Positions 24,282 to 32,856 of a DNA stretch of 64,000 nucleotides are shown in pieces; the stretch's first letter is position 1; every line of letters starts with the position of its first letter. Made by a program: the position numbers and the translations under genes. The notes below the pieces were generated by a model that was not told where the DNA came from, searched no databases, and saw only the letters and a list, made by a program, of their open reading frames with translations. This DNA comes from DATMNI01 sp035570275 (lineage in GTDB: Bacteria; Acidobacteriota; Terriglobia; Bryobacterales; Bryobacteraceae): positions 97,529 to 161,528 of the forward strand of contig DATMNI010000108.1 of NCBI GenBank assembly GCA_035570275.1, in the 5' to 3' direction.

Positions 24282-26941
24282 TGTCACTTTGGAAAGAGAC
24301 TCTGCGCCGGGTCGCCAATCTGGGCCGGCGGCGGCGCTTCGACGAAGAACTGGATGCCGAGGTCCGTTTTCATATCGAGACGCGCGCCGAAGAGCTGCAA
24401 CAATCCGGGCTGCCTCTCCACACCGCGCAGGCGCAGGCGAAACGGGAATTCGGGCCGGCCGCCCTCATGCTCGAAGAGACACGCGCGCCCTGGCGGTTCC
24501 AGTGGTTGGAGGATATCTGCGCCGACCTGCGCTACGCCGCCCGCGCCTTCCGCCGCAACCCTGCCTTTGCGCTGACGGCGATCGCGTGCCTGGCGCTCGG
24601 CGTCGGCGCCAACACCACCATCTTCAGTCTCGCCACGGAAGTGCTCTTTAGCCAGCCTTCGGTCCGGAGTCCGGAGACGTTACTGCATCTCCGGATCGGC
24701 GGCAGCAGCCACGCACCCTTGCGTGAGTACCGGTTCCTTCGGGATGCAGGCATCTTCGAAGGCCTCGCCGGCGAGAACGAAGAGTCCGAGGTAAACTGGC
24801 GCCACGGAGACGCCACCTCGCGCCTGTTCGCGGTGCGCGTGACCGCCAATTTCTTCGACGTTACGGGCATGCCGCTCGCCATCGGCCGCCCCATCCAGCC
24901 CGCCGAGTCCCATGCCGAGCCCGATACGGTTGTGCTAACGCACCACCTGTGGCAGCAACTGGGCGGCGACCCGAACGTTATGGGCCGCAAGCTCCAACTG
25001 GATGGCCGGCTCTACACCGTCTCTGGCGTGCTGCCACCCGGCCACCGCACTCTGATGGGATTTGGATTCTCGCCCGATCTGTACGTCCCCGTGCCGGATG
25101 AACAGGCCACCGCCGGCGCGGGGCAGATTGTCGCTCTCTATGCACGGATCCCGCAAGGTATGACCCGGCAGGCGGCCTATGCCCGGCTGGTGGCCACGTG
25201 CCAGGAACTGGACCGCGTCTACCCGGACGGGGATCGCAAATGGGGCAAGGATATCGGCATCTCCGCCGTCTCCGGATTCGATCACCTCGCCAGCGAGCGC
25301 GAACTGATGCCGGTGGCGGCGTTCTTTGCCATGTTGATGATCGTGGTGGGGCTGGTGCTGCTGATTGCCTGCGCCAATGTCGCCAGCTTATTACTGGCGC
25401 GCGCCTCCAGCCGGTCCCACGAGCTCGCCATCCGCCTGTCGATCGGGGCCAGCCGCGGCCGGATCGTCCGCCAGCTTCTGTCGGAAAGCCTGCTGTTGGC
25501 AGGGTGCGGAACCGCCGCGGGCCTGGCGCTCAATATCGGCGTCACCGCGATGCTCAGCCGGGTTCGCTTGCCCCTGCCCATCCCGATTCAGTTTGCGATC
25601 CAACCGGACTGGCGCCTGCTCTCTTATTGCGTGGCCGTGTCGCTCGGCAGCGCGCTGGCATCCGGCTTGATGCCCGCCATCAAAGGCACACGCTCCGGCA
25701 TCGGCGCCGCGTTGAAGCAGGACCAGGGCCAGGTGGGCCGCGCCCGCTGGACGCTTCGCAATGGGCTGGTCGCCGGCCAGATCGCGGTATCCATCGTACT
25801 GCTCTGCGCCGGCTTCCTTTTTATGCGGAACCTGCTCCAGGCGTCTTCTATGAATCCCGGATTCGATCTGGGGCACACCATCTGGGCGTACATGAGGCTG
25901 GTTCCGGAAGCCTATCCTAAACCCGCCCAAACGCGCGCGCTGATCGATGCGGCCATCGACCGGCTCCAGTCTCTGCCCGGAGTGGAAGCGGCGGCCATCG
26001 CCAGGGTAGTGCCGCTGAACGACGCCAACACCGAGAGCACCGGCGTCGGCACAGACCTGGAGCCAAAACCCACGCACCTGAAATTTAATAACAACTATGT
26101 GGGGCCCCGGTATTTCCGCACGATGGCGATCGCCATTCTGAGCGGGCGCGAGTTCCTGCCCTCCGACCGCAAGGGTGCGCCGCGCGTTGCCATCCTCAAC
26201 CAGAACATGGCGAAACGCCTGTTTGGCGGCATCAACCCGGTGGGCCACACCGTCGTTTTTGACGAAGGCCAACCCATACTGATTGCCGGTGTCGCCAGGA
26301 ACAGCAAATACTTCACGCTGGGTGAAGAGAATGCCAACGCCTACTATGAGCCGTACGCGCAATGGGAAGGATCCATCGTCAACCTGCACTTTCTGGTCCG
26401 GGCATCCGGGAGCGGGAACGTGAGCGCCAGTGGGAGCCCGCAAGCGTTGATTCCAGCCATCCGTTCGGCGCTCGGGCAATTGGACCGGACGGCGGCGCTT
26501 GAGATCAAGCCGATGCGTAACGCGCTGGCCTTCGCGTTGCTGCCGAGCCAGGTGGGAGCGGCCATCCTGGGCGCCATGGGTCTGCTCGGTCTGCTGCTGG
26601 CTTCCATTGGACTGTACGGCACTCTGCTTTACGCCGTCAGCCGGCGGATTCGCGAAATCGGGCTGCGCGTGGCCCTGGGCGCTTCGCCAGGCAGCATCAT
26701 GAGCATGGTGCTGCGCCAGAGCCTGGCGCTGGTCGCAGCCGGGGTCGGCATCGGCATCGCGCTGGCGATATTCGCGGTTCGGCCTCTGGCAATGTTTCTG
26801 GTGCCCGAAGTGCGGACTACCGATGCTACAAATTTTGTTGTCGTAGCGGCCGTACTCGGCGCGGTCGCACTGGCCGCCACCGTGGCGCCGGCGCTGCGAG
26901 CGCTGCGCGTGGACCCGGTGGTGGCACTCCGTCATGAGTGA
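24278..26941 (+). CDS. ABC permease, acidobacterial duplicated type (MacB/FtsX-like), copy 2
   Basis: 887 aa from the ATG at 24278, which overlaps the stop of copy 1 (ATGA); a longer frame from 24065 would run inside copy 1. Same layout: cytoplasmic N-terminus (RRRRFDEELDAEVRFHIETRAEELQ), first helix (FALTAIACLALGVGANTTIFSLATEV), periplasmic core, FtsX domain (LMIVVGLVLLIACANVASLLLARASSRSHELAIRLSIGAS), second core and C-terminal FtsX domain (LLGLLLASIGLYGTLLYAVSRRIREIGLRVALGAS). The two copies are diverged but clearly paralogous. They probably form a heterodimer under PadR control and borrow an ATPase encoded elsewhere; the last point is inference. Confidence 0.93.
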   Translation: MMSLWKETLRRVANLGRRRRFDEELDAEVRFHIETRAEELQQSGLPLHTAQAQAKREFGPAALMLEETRAPWRFQWLEDICADLRYAARAFRRNPAFALTAIACLALGVGANTTIFSLATEVLFSQPSVRSPETLLHLRIGGSSHAPLREYRFLRDAGIFEGLAGENEESEVNWRHGDATSRLFAVRVTANFFDVTGMPLAIGRPIQPAESHAEPDTVVLTHHLWQQLGGDPNVMGRKLQLDGRLYTVSGVLPPGHRTLMGFGFSPDLYVPVPDEQATAGAGQIVALYARIPQGMTRQAAYARLVATCQELDRVYPDGDRKWGKDIGISAVSGFDHLASERELMPVAAFFAMLMIVVGLVLLIACANVASLLLARASSRSHELAIRLSIGASRGRIVRQLLSESLLLAGCGTAAGLALNIGVTAMLSRVRLPLPIPIQFAIQPDWRLLSYCVAVSLGSALASGLMPAIKGTRSGIGAALKQDQGQVGRARWTLRNGLVAGQIAVSIVLLCAGFLFMRNLLQASSMNPGFDLGHTIWAYMRLVPEAYPKPAQTRALIDAAIDRLQSLPGVEAAAIARVVPLNDANTESTGVGTDLEPKPTHLKFNNNYVGPRYFRTMAIAILSGREFLPSDRKGAPRVAILNQNMAKRLFGGINPVGHTVVFDEGQPILIAGVARNSKYFTLGEENANAYYEPYAQWEGSIVNLHFLVRASGSGNVSASGSPQALIPAIRSALGQLDRTAALEIKPMRNALAFALLPSQVGAAILGAMGLLGLLLASIGLYGTLLYAVSRRIREIGLRVALGASPGSIMSMVLRQSLALVAAGVGIGIALAIFAVRPLAMFLVPEVRTTDATNFVVVAAVLGAVALAATVAPALRALRVDPVVALRHE

Positions 26942-26964
26942 GAAACACCTGCTGAAGGCGGTGG

Positions 26965-27555
26965 CTAGTTCTTCCTCAAGCCTGGTGCGAAACCCATCTG
27001 ACTCTTCTTCAGTTTAGGGGGCGGCTCCATCAGTTGGCGGATGAACTCGAACACGATCTTGAATTGCTTGTCGTATTGTTTCTCCATCTTCGCCAGTTTC
27101 TCCGCCAAATCCCGGTGGGTGGCCAGAAGCTGCCGCAGACGCACGAACGCGCGCATGATGGCGATGTTGACCTGCACGGCGCGTGGGCTCTTGAGGACGC
27201 TCGAGAGCATGGCAACGCCCTGCTCGGAGAAGGCGTAGGGGCTTGCACGACGAAGGCCGCCCCAACTTGAAATCACAGTTTGTGATTTCAAGTTTTCGAA
27301 TTCGGCCGCGGTCAACTGGAACATGAAATCATCCGGGAAGCGGTCGATGTTGCGCTTGACCGCCTGCACCAGGACCCGGGGCTCCACCTCGTAGAGTTCA
27401 GCCAGGTGAGTGCTCAACATGACCTTATGTCCGCGGATCAGAACGATTCGACGCTCGATGACTTCCAGGGGCACCAAGCCGGTCTTGGGGGCGCGCTTCT
27501 TTGCTATTGTCTTTGCCATTGTCTTAGCCGTCGTCTTAAGTGTGACACGCCTCAC
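26965..27555 (-). CDS. ORF6N domain protein
   Basis: 196 aa from a GTG directly after the stop of the hydrolase gene. The ORF6N domain spans about 27-115: IERRIVLIRGHKVMLSTHLAELYEVEPRVLVQAVKRNIDRFPDDFMFQL, then RRASPYAFSEQGVAMLSSVLKSPRAVQVNIAIMRAFVRLRQLL. ORF6N is a DNA-binding domain known from phage anti-repressors and mobile elements; in chromosomes it often stands alone as here. A C-terminal coiled-coil (LATHRDLAEKLAKMEKQYDKQFKIVFEFIRQL) follows. The first 20 residues contain a Lys/Thr/Ala repeat (TAKTMAKTIAK) from a 12-bp array, so the true start may be a later Met. Possible prophage relic. Confidence 0.88.
   Translation of the reverse strand: MRRVTLKTTAKTMAKTIAKKRAPKTGLVPLEVIERRIVLIRGHKVMLSTHLAELYEVEPRVLVQAVKRNIDRFPDDFMFQLTAAEFENLKSQTVISSWGGLRRASPYAFSEQGVAMLSSVLKSPRAVQVNIAIMRAFVRLRQLLATHRDLAEKLAKMEKQYDKQFKIVFEFIRQLMEPPPKLKKSQMGFAPGLRKN
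27500..27535 (-). repeat. 12-bp tandem repeat, three copies, at ORF6N N-terminus
   Basis: TTTGCTATTGTC (27500-27511), TTTGCCATTGTC (27512-27523), TTAGCCGTCGTC (27524-27535). In frame, encoding TAKTMAKTIAK. Confidence 0.85.
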
Positions 27556-29232
27556 CTACATCACCACCGCGCTTACCAACCGGTCCAGCTTGGGGAATGC
27601 CTCGTCCAGGTGTGTGTTGCCGCCCTCGAACATCCGCGCCTGCTTCCCCGCCCTCATGCCGCCGCCGGCGCTCTCCCCATAACCGGAATACAATTTGTCC
27701 ACTACGTCCATCCCCTCCACAACCCTGCCGAATGGCGCGAATCCATCTTTGTCCTGCCGTGAGCGGTCGCCCGTCACAATATAAATCTGCGTGGTCCGTG
27801 CATCCGGACCAGTCATCGCATAAGCCACCAACCCGCGTGTATTACTCTGCTTCACCGAGTCGTCGGGCATCGTCCGGTTCCGCCAGGCGGCGGCGATTTG
27901 CGGGTTTCCCGGGATTCCGAATTGCGCGAAATCTCCTGGAATCACGCGGAAAAAACGCGAATCGTCGTAGAAACCGGCCTGCGCCAGGTGGTAGAACCGG
28001 TCGGCTCCATGCGGCGCCCAGTCGCGATGCGCCTCAATCGTAAATGGCCCCGCGGTGGTCGCTACCTTCACACTAAACACCGGCGGCGCGGCCTGCGCCC
28101 AAACCTCGGCGTCAGGGTTGAGCAGAGCGGCCCGCGGTTCGGAAAGCTGCAGCAGTTCCCAGAGGTGGTTCTGCCAGATCACGGGGCGCGAATGCGTTCC
28201 ATGGCCGCGCGTCTCATCGCTGGTCGGAATCAGGATGTAGCGGCCGCGCGCCACGCGCCGGATCTCGCGCTCCAGAATCCCCAACTCCGGCGGATTCACT
28301 TCGTCGTCCGCCGAATTGATCGCAAACAGCGGCGCCTTAATCTTCTCCAGCAGCGGAGACGGGTTGTAGTCCGTTGACGATTCGTACTGGTACAGCATGT
28401 CGTTGGCGTCGGTGCGCATGGCACGATCCTGGAGCGCCTGTACGGCGGCATCGGCCTTCTCGTGCGTGGGGTTGGTCTTGTGCAATTGCAGCGGGCTGCT
28501 GGTCATCATGAACAGGGCATATTGCGCCGCGATCAACCCGTGCGGCGGCGACGTGTATTCGCCGTTCTTCCACTCCGGGTCGCTGCGGATGGCGTCGATC
28601 ACCATGGCGCGGAACATGCGGTTGCGCCCGGCGATTTCCACCGGCGCGCTGGCCAGCGGCATCAGCGCGTCCATGAAATCGGGATACATTTCGCCCCACA
28701 CCCAGGTATGCATGGCGCCCATCGACGTCCCCATCACCAGGCGGAGATGGTCCACGCCAAGGCCGTCATGCACCAGCAGGTAGTCGGCCCGCACCATGTC
28801 GTCGTAGCGGTAGTGCGGAAATTTGGCGTGCAGCCCGTCGCTCGGCTTGCTGGATTTCCCGCTGCCGATGGCGTCCGGCAAAATGATGAAGTAACGGCCG
28901 GCATCCAGCAACTGGCCTTTGCCGAACAGCACGCCGCCGAAGCCCGCGCCCAGAAATGGCCGCCCGCTGCCACCGGTGCCGTGCATGACGATGACGGCGT
29001 TGTTGACGTGCCCTGCCCCATCGCGCATCGGACGGCCCAGCGTCGTGTAATGCAGCCGCAATTCGGCCAGTTTCTCGCCGGATTTGAAGGTGAAATCGTG
29101 GGCGATATAGTCACCCTCAACCGGCTGAAGGCCAGGAACCGGCGCCGTTTGCGCCGTGTCCTGCCCCCTGGCGGTGGCGCAGAGCAGAAGCGCCGTGGCG
29201 CAGAGCAGTCGTAAAGCCAGTGGACGGACCAT
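27556..29232 (-). CDS. Exported alpha/beta hydrolase fused to cyclophilin PPIase
   Basis: 558 aa from the ATG at 29232. A signal peptide (residues 1-24) precedes an alpha/beta hydrolase of the homoserine O-acetyltransferase-like type (about 40-370): AVIVMHGTGGSGRPF, YFIILPDAIGSGKSS, nucleophile Ser170 in MGTSMGAMHTW, acid in INSADDEVNP, and His in TRGHGTHSRP. From about residue 385 to the end is a cyclophilin-type peptidyl-prolyl isomerase: VATTAGPFTIEAHRDWAPHGADRFYHLAQAGFYDDSRFFRVIPGDFAQFGIPG. The active-site Arg of cyclophilin (in FFRVIPGDF) is present. The frame is open through the junction, so the fusion is real in this assembly. A 21-bp duplication lengthens the signal peptide (29174-29211). 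Confidence 0.87.
   Translation of the reverse strand: MVRPLALRLLCATALLLCATARGQDTAQTAPVPGLQPVEGDYIAHDFTFKSGEKLAELRLHYTTLGRPMRDGAGHVNNAVIVMHGTGGSGRPFLGAGFGGVLFGKGQLLDAGRYFIILPDAIGSGKSSKPSDGLHAKFPHYRYDDMVRADYLLVHDGLGVDHLRLVMGTSMGAMHTWVWGEMYPDFMDALMPLASAPVEIAGRNRMFRAMVIDAIRSDPEWKNGEYTSPPHGLIAAQYALFMMTSSPLQLHKTNPTHEKADAAVQALQDRAMRTDANDMLYQYESSTDYNPSPLLEKIKAPLFAINSADDEVNPPELGILEREIRRVARGRYILIPTSDETRGHGTHSRPVIWQNHLWELLQLSEPRAALLNPDAEVWAQAAPPVFSVKVATTAGPFTIEAHRDWAPHGADRFYHLAQAGFYDDSRFFRVIPGDFAQFGIPGNPQIAAAWRNRTMPDDSVKQSNTRGLVAYAMTGPDARTTQIYIVTGDRSRQDKDGFAPFGRVVEGMDVVDKLYSGYGESAGGGMRAGKQARMFEGGNTHLDEAFPKLDRLVSAVVM
29174..29211 (-). repeat. 21-bp tandem duplication in signal peptide
   Basis: GTGGCGCAGAGCAGAAGCGCC (29174-29194) followed by GTGGCGCAGAGCAG... 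from 29195. In frame, encoding the doubled LLCATA of the hydrolase signal peptide. Confidence 0.8.
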
Positions 29233-29331
29233 AGCAGAGAGCTTATCACTGTGCAGGGCAGCCCCCCGGCTTGGCAGTCGCAGGTCTCCAGACTTGAGAC
29301 CAGCTATCGCCAACTCGCCAGATCCGAGCCT

Positions 29332-29632
29332 TTAGGGGCGGCTCCGCGAATGTACTCGGCAAAGGCGCTCCCAATCGCGCTGCATCAAAGCCGTCAGATC
29401 GTAGTGGTCTTGCCAATACTTCGCCACTTCGGGATCGATAGCGCTGGGCCCAAAACTGGCGGGGAAGATCCACGTCACCATGGGCACCAAGGACACCTTC
29501 TACCTGGATGCCGCCGCGCACCGCATGCAGCAGTTTCTGGAAAGCACCAAGCTGCCCGGAAAGGGGCCTTACTATGGTGGGTCCTTCGATTTTGGCAACA
29601 ACGAGCCTCACTGTTATACCGGCGCCGGATGA
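29332..29632 (+). pseudogene. Esterase gene remnant with inverted upstream half
   Basis: From 29444 the plus strand encodes LGPKLAGKIHVTMGTKDTF..YLDAAAHRMQQFLESTK and ends GPYYGGSFDFGNNEPHC at a TGA (29630-29632), the C-terminal end of a large secreted esterase-like family common in Acidobacteria. The piece that should stand just before it, SAIDPEVAKYWQDHYDLTALMQRDWERL, is present but on the minus strand (about 29455 down to 29360). The two halves therefore face each other around AGCGCT at 29440-29445. The gene has been truncated and locally inverted and is surely dead. Family attribution rests on pattern memory. Confidence 0.6.
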
Positions 29633-29854
29633 CCAGGACCCCGTGTTGCAGGGCGCATTCCGGTGGTTGAGCCGCGCGACCCTTCAATAGAACATCGAAG
29701 CCAGGGAAGGCAGTATGACCTGACCTTCCAAACTCAGCGACAGACAGTGTGGGTCAGGTTTGGAAAGCAGGGCCGGGTCATTTGTCGCAAGCGCCGAAGG
29801 CAGGTCCGGGCTGGGGGCGGCCACGCGGGAACGGACGTTCAACCAAAGCGTTCA
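29633..29854. other. Intergenic, promoter region of MFS operon
   Basis: No gene is supported. It contains an imperfect inverted pair TTCCAAAC (near 29722) and GTTTGGAA (near 29758) with GGTCAG blocks next to them, which may form a hairpin. A weak promoter, TTCAAC (29838-29843), 17 bases, TATCAT (29861-29866), overlaps the operator below. Confidence 0.35.
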
Positions 29855-29866
29855 ATGATCTATCAT
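29855..29866. promoter_or_regulatory. GntR-type operator, perfect copy (ATGATCTATCAT)
   Basis: Palindrome ATGAT-CT-ATCAT, 44 bases before the MFS start codon. It matches 12 of 12 positions of the motif shared by six upstream regions in 29.8-46.4 kb. Its overlap with the likely -10 element suggests repression. Confidence 0.6.
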
Positions 29867-29909
29867 AGCTTGTAGATTCGCTCCCGCTGTGATAGGATTT
29901 TTGGGAAGC

Positions 29910-31343
29910 ATGACCGGCGAAGAGCGCATCCTGGATACGACCACCGGGGGCACAACCATCAGGGATACAACCCCCCGGGACAACACCATCCGGGACAACA
30001 CCATCCGGGACACCACCATCCGGCAACCAGCTACCTGTGAATCAGCTTCCAGCGCTGTGGCCGCCTCGCGCGTTCGCTATGAAGTCCTCGGCATGAGTTT
30101 CCTGATGGCGTTCCTGATGTACATGGAACGCGGCGCCATCGGCGCGGCCGCCCCGTCGATCATGCGCGAATTTCACGTAGACAAGATTACGATGGGCTGG
30201 GCCATTTCGGCGTTTAGCTGGTCTTATGCCCTCTGCCAGATGCCGGGCGGCTGGATGGCGGACAGGTTCGGCCCGCGCGTGGTACTGGCCGTTGCCATGG
30301 CATGGTGGTCTATCTTCACCGCGGCCACGGCCCTGTCGTTTAACGCGATCTCTCTGGCGGCGACCCGCCTGTTGTTCGGAGCGGGCGAAGCGGCCGCCTT
30401 CCCGGCCGGTTCCCGCGCCCTGGTTCCGTGGCTGCCGTTGAAGCGCCGGGCATTTGGGCAAGGCTTCCAGCATTCCGGCGCGCGCCTCGGAGCCGCCTTG
30501 GCCCCGGCCGTAGTGGTCTACTTGATCGCGGCGTCCGGGTGGCGCACCGTGTTCTATATCTTCGGCGCTGTGGGCATCGCTTGGGCCATCGGCTGGTATG
30601 CCTTGTACCGCAACACCCCCGGCGAACATCCCAGAGTGGGTGCCGCCGAGTTGGCGTTATTGCCGGCAGCTCAAAACGCCGCGCGGAGCGCATTAAAACG
30701 CGCCGTACCCTGGCGGCGCATCCTCCGCGACCGGAATCTCTGGCACTTGAGCACCGTCTATTTCTGCTATGGGTTTGTTATCTGGCTTTACCTGGCCTGG
30801 TTCCCGACGTACTTGAGGGAGGCGCGCCATTTTGCGGGACTCAAGGCCGGTCTGGCCAGCCTGCCGCTGTTTGTGGCCACTGCGACGAATATCGCCGGCG
30901 GTCTATTGTCCGATCGGTTGGCTTCCAAATGGGGGGATTTGCGGCGCGGCCGGATCATCGTCTCCCGCGCAGGTTTCTTGATCGCCGCCTTCGCTCTGCT
31001 GCCGGGTGTGCTGGCGAGCCACGAAATGGCGGCGCTGGGCTGCCTTACCGTAGCGCTGGGCGGTCTTGAGCTGACGGTTGCGGTCTCCTGGGCCGTGTGC
31101 ATCGACATCGGAGGAGAGTTCAGCGGCTCGGTTTCTTCCGTCATGAACACCTGGGGCAACCTGGGCGGCGCGATTTCCGCGGTGGCCGTGGGCTACCTGG
31201 CGACACATTTCGGGTGGACATTGCCGTTTCTGCTGGCCAGCGCCCTTTGCCTGCTATCGGGATGGCTGGTGAGCCGCATCGACCCGCGCCGGTCGGCGGT
31301 CGAGGAGTCCAGCGCACAGGTGCGTAGGGGGGTATCGGAGTGA
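29910..31343 (+). CDS. MFS transporter, anion:cation symporter type
   Basis: 477 aa from ATG 29910 (GGGA just upstream); a GTG at 29889 would add seven residues. After an odd hydrophilic N-terminus of about 45 residues, twelve helices follow. The ACS-family signature is clear: MYMERGAIGAAAPSIMREFHVDKITMGWAISAFSWSYALCQMPGGWMADRFGPR, then GAGEAAAFPAGSRALVPWLP and GFQHSGARLGAALAPAVVVYLI. ACS members import sugar acids (hexuronates, glucarate), phthalate and other organic anions with protons. Substrate is unknown. It overlaps the ferredoxin gene by four bases and is preceded by a perfect operator. Residues 13-37 (DTTTGG..TIRDNTIRDTTIR) come from a five-copy 15-bp repeat. Confidence 0.88.
   Translation: MTGEERILDTTTGGTTIRDTTPRDNTIRDNTIRDTTIRQPATCESASSAVAASRVRYEVLGMSFLMAFLMYMERGAIGAAAPSIMREFHVDKITMGWAISAFSWSYALCQMPGGWMADRFGPRVVLAVAMAWWSIFTAATALSFNAISLAATRLLFGAGEAAAFPAGSRALVPWLPLKRRAFGQGFQHSGARLGAALAPAVVVYLIAASGWRTVFYIFGAVGIAWAIGWYALYRNTPGEHPRVGAAELALLPAAQNAARSALKRAVPWRRILRDRNLWHLSTVYFCYGFVIWLYLAWFPTYLREARHFAGLKAGLASLPLFVATATNIAGGLLSDRLASKWGDLRRGRIIVSRAGFLIAAFALLPGVLASHEMAALGCLTVALGGLELTVAVSWAVCIDIGGEFSGSVSSVMNTWGNLGGAISAVAVGYLATHFGWTLPFLLASALCLLSGWLVSRIDPRRSAVEESSAQVRRGVSE
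29946..30020 (+). repeat. 15-bp tandem repeat, five copies, at MFS N-terminus
   Basis: Three near-identical copies, CGGGACAACACCATC (29976-29990, 29991-30005) and CGGGACACCACCATC (30006-30020), preceded by two degenerate ones (29946-29960, 29961-29975). In frame, encoding TIRD(N/T) units in a transporter family that normally has a short N-terminus. Confidence 0.92.
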
Positions 31344-32182
31344 AAATCAATCCGGATAAATGCGTGGCTTGCGGGAACTGCACGTACGTGTGTCCTATGG
31401 GAGCTATCTATATAGATCCCGCGATTCACCGCGCCACGGTGAATCGAGAGGAATGCGTGGAGTGCTACGCGTGCTTCAACGGGCTCAGCCAGGAGCATCT
31501 GAATCCAACACTCGTACGACTCATGCGGAAGGTGCTCCAGTTGATTCGGGTGCGATTCGATCCGGAGCCGGACGTCTGCCCCACGGCCGCTTTCGAACCC
31601 GAAGAACTGGTGTGGCCGCGCGTCGTGCGACGGGCGTTCTCCGATCCGCGAGTGCCGCACGAGTCGACTGGCATCGAAGGACGCGGCACCGAAGAAGTCA
31701 AGACAAACGACATCACCGGTCGTGTGAATGTAGGGGAAGTGGGATTCACCATCGAACTCGGACGGCCGGGCGTCGGAGTTTGGATGCGAGAGATCCAGCA
31801 CATGTGCTGGCGGCTTGGCGCGGCGGGCTTGTCCTTCGAAACCCGAAACCCGATCACATCGCTGATGACGGATGTCAGGAGCGGAACGCTGCGGGAGGAC
31901 ATCCTGGGCGAAAAACTGATGTCGGCGATCGTGGAGATCAAGGTGCCAGTGGAACGTACCGAAGAAATCGTCCGGCTGGTTTGGGAGGCGGAGAAAGAGT
32001 TGGACACCGTAGTGGCCCTGGGCGTGGGCACGCGCTGCGGTCCCGATGGCGAAGACCACGTGCTGGCGCCCATTCTGGAACGGCTGGGATACAAGTTGGA
32101 GCGTGCCAAGACCAATACCGGACTGGGCCGAATTACCAACCGGCCAACAGAAGCCCGGTCTTCGGAGGTGGTGACAAGGTGA
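31340..32182 (+). CDS. Ferredoxin-like 4Fe-4S protein with novel C-terminal domain
   Basis: 280 aa from a GTG that overlaps the MFS stop (GTGA). The N-terminal ferredoxin part has one full cluster, C8-x2-C11-x2-C14-x3-C18-P, and a second with C39-x2-C42-x2-C45 whose fourth Cys must be distant: the next candidate is C80-P (PDVCPTAAF), so about 34 residues are inserted in the second site. The C-terminal domain (about 115-260) has alternating strands and helices (NVGEVGFTIELGRPGVGVWMREIQHMCWRLGAAG; LMSAIVEIKVPVERTEEIVRLVWEAEKELDTVVALGVG) and ends in a Arg/Ser-rich tail. It looks like a cytoplasmic redox or regulatory protein. The family is not known to me; no function is claimed. Confidence 0.8.
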   Translation: MKINPDKCVACGNCTYVCPMGAIYIDPAIHRATVNREECVECYACFNGLSQEHLNPTLVRLMRKVLQLIRVRFDPEPDVCPTAAFEPEELVWPRVVRRAFSDPRVPHESTGIEGRGTEEVKTNDITGRVNVGEVGFTIELGRPGVGVWMREIQHMCWRLGAAGLSFETRNPITSLMTDVRSGTLREDILGEKLMSAIVEIKVPVERTEEIVRLVWEAEKELDTVVALGVGTRCGPDGEDHVLAPILERLGYKLERAKTNTGLGRITNRPTEARSSEVVTR

Positions 32183-32856
32183 CCAATACCTTACATCGGT
32201 ATGGCGATCGGGCCAGCTTTCGCGATGATTATGTCGTGTTTGCCATGTGCAGCCGGGGAAAGAACGACGAGAACGCGGTGGCCCGTCTGCGGCAGTTCCT
32301 GGAGATGGCGTTGCAATTCGGCCCAGTCAACCTGGGCGATGCGCGGCACGGTGGAGCGCTGCGGCCCTCCCGCTCGATGAGCCCGCTGGCGCACTGGCGG
32401 CGCAAAATCAAGCCGGATTTCCGGGCGGTCATCGAGGGTATGGATACCGCTACCACGGCGGCGGCGGTGTTTGACAATCGGCCTGCCGCCGAAGATCTCA
32501 TGAAAGCGGTGCGCGCCGCGGACTTGGGTTTGAGCGTCAACATCTCCACGTCTATCGACGGGGCGGAGCAGTGCTGCCATGCTGCCGGGCTTTGCCGCCA
32601 CAGTGTGGGCTATTCGCTCGGATTCGAGGGCAAAACCGGGCACCTGCCCAATGAGGACGTGCTGATGCTTTCCACCATGTGCGGTCATGGCATGGTGAGT
32701 TCGTCACTGGCGAAGAAGATGATCGACTGGGTGAAGGAAGGCCGCCGCACTCCCCAGCAGGCAGTAACCTATCTCGCGCGGTTTTGCTCCTGCGGCGTCT
32801 TCAACCCCTCCCGCGCCATCCGCATCCTCGAGGACGCCAGAAAACGCACCAGGTAG
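32179..32856 (+). CDS. Cys-rich conserved protein, unknown function
   Basis: 225 aa from a GTG overlapping the stop of the ferredoxin-like gene (GTGA); the frame extends upstream in the other gene but no start there is plausible. Cys residues cluster in ISTSIDGAEQCCHAAGLCRHSVGYSLGF (C132, C133, C139), LSTMCGHGMVS and FCSCGVFNP, a set suited to bind an Fe-S cluster or other metal. FAMCSRGKNDENAV opens the chain. There is no membrane helix. Three-gene coupling (transporter, ferredoxin, Cys protein) implies one pathway, probably redox chemistry on the imported substrate. No family name is recognised. Confidence 0.75.
   Translation: MTNTLHRYGDRASFRDDYVVFAMCSRGKNDENAVARLRQFLEMALQFGPVNLGDARHGGALRPSRSMSPLAHWRRKIKPDFRAVIEGMDTATTAAAVFDNRPAAEDLMKAVRAADLGLSVNISTSIDGAEQCCHAAGLCRHSVGYSLGFEGKTGHLPNEDVLMLSTMCGHGMVSSSLAKKMIDWVKEGRRTPQQAVTYLARFCSCGVFNPSRAIRILEDARKRTR

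Noticed and set aside
25391..26935. Long minus-strand open frame (514 codons) opposite the second permease gene
   Set aside because: It is antisense to a well-supported gene, rich in Arg/His/Gln, and has no domain or ribosome binding site; a typical shadow in high-GC DNA.
26965..29232. Prophage or integrative element suggested by the ORF6N gene
   Set aside because: No integrase, structural phage gene, attachment site or tRNA gene nearby; ORF6N genes also occur singly in chromosomes.
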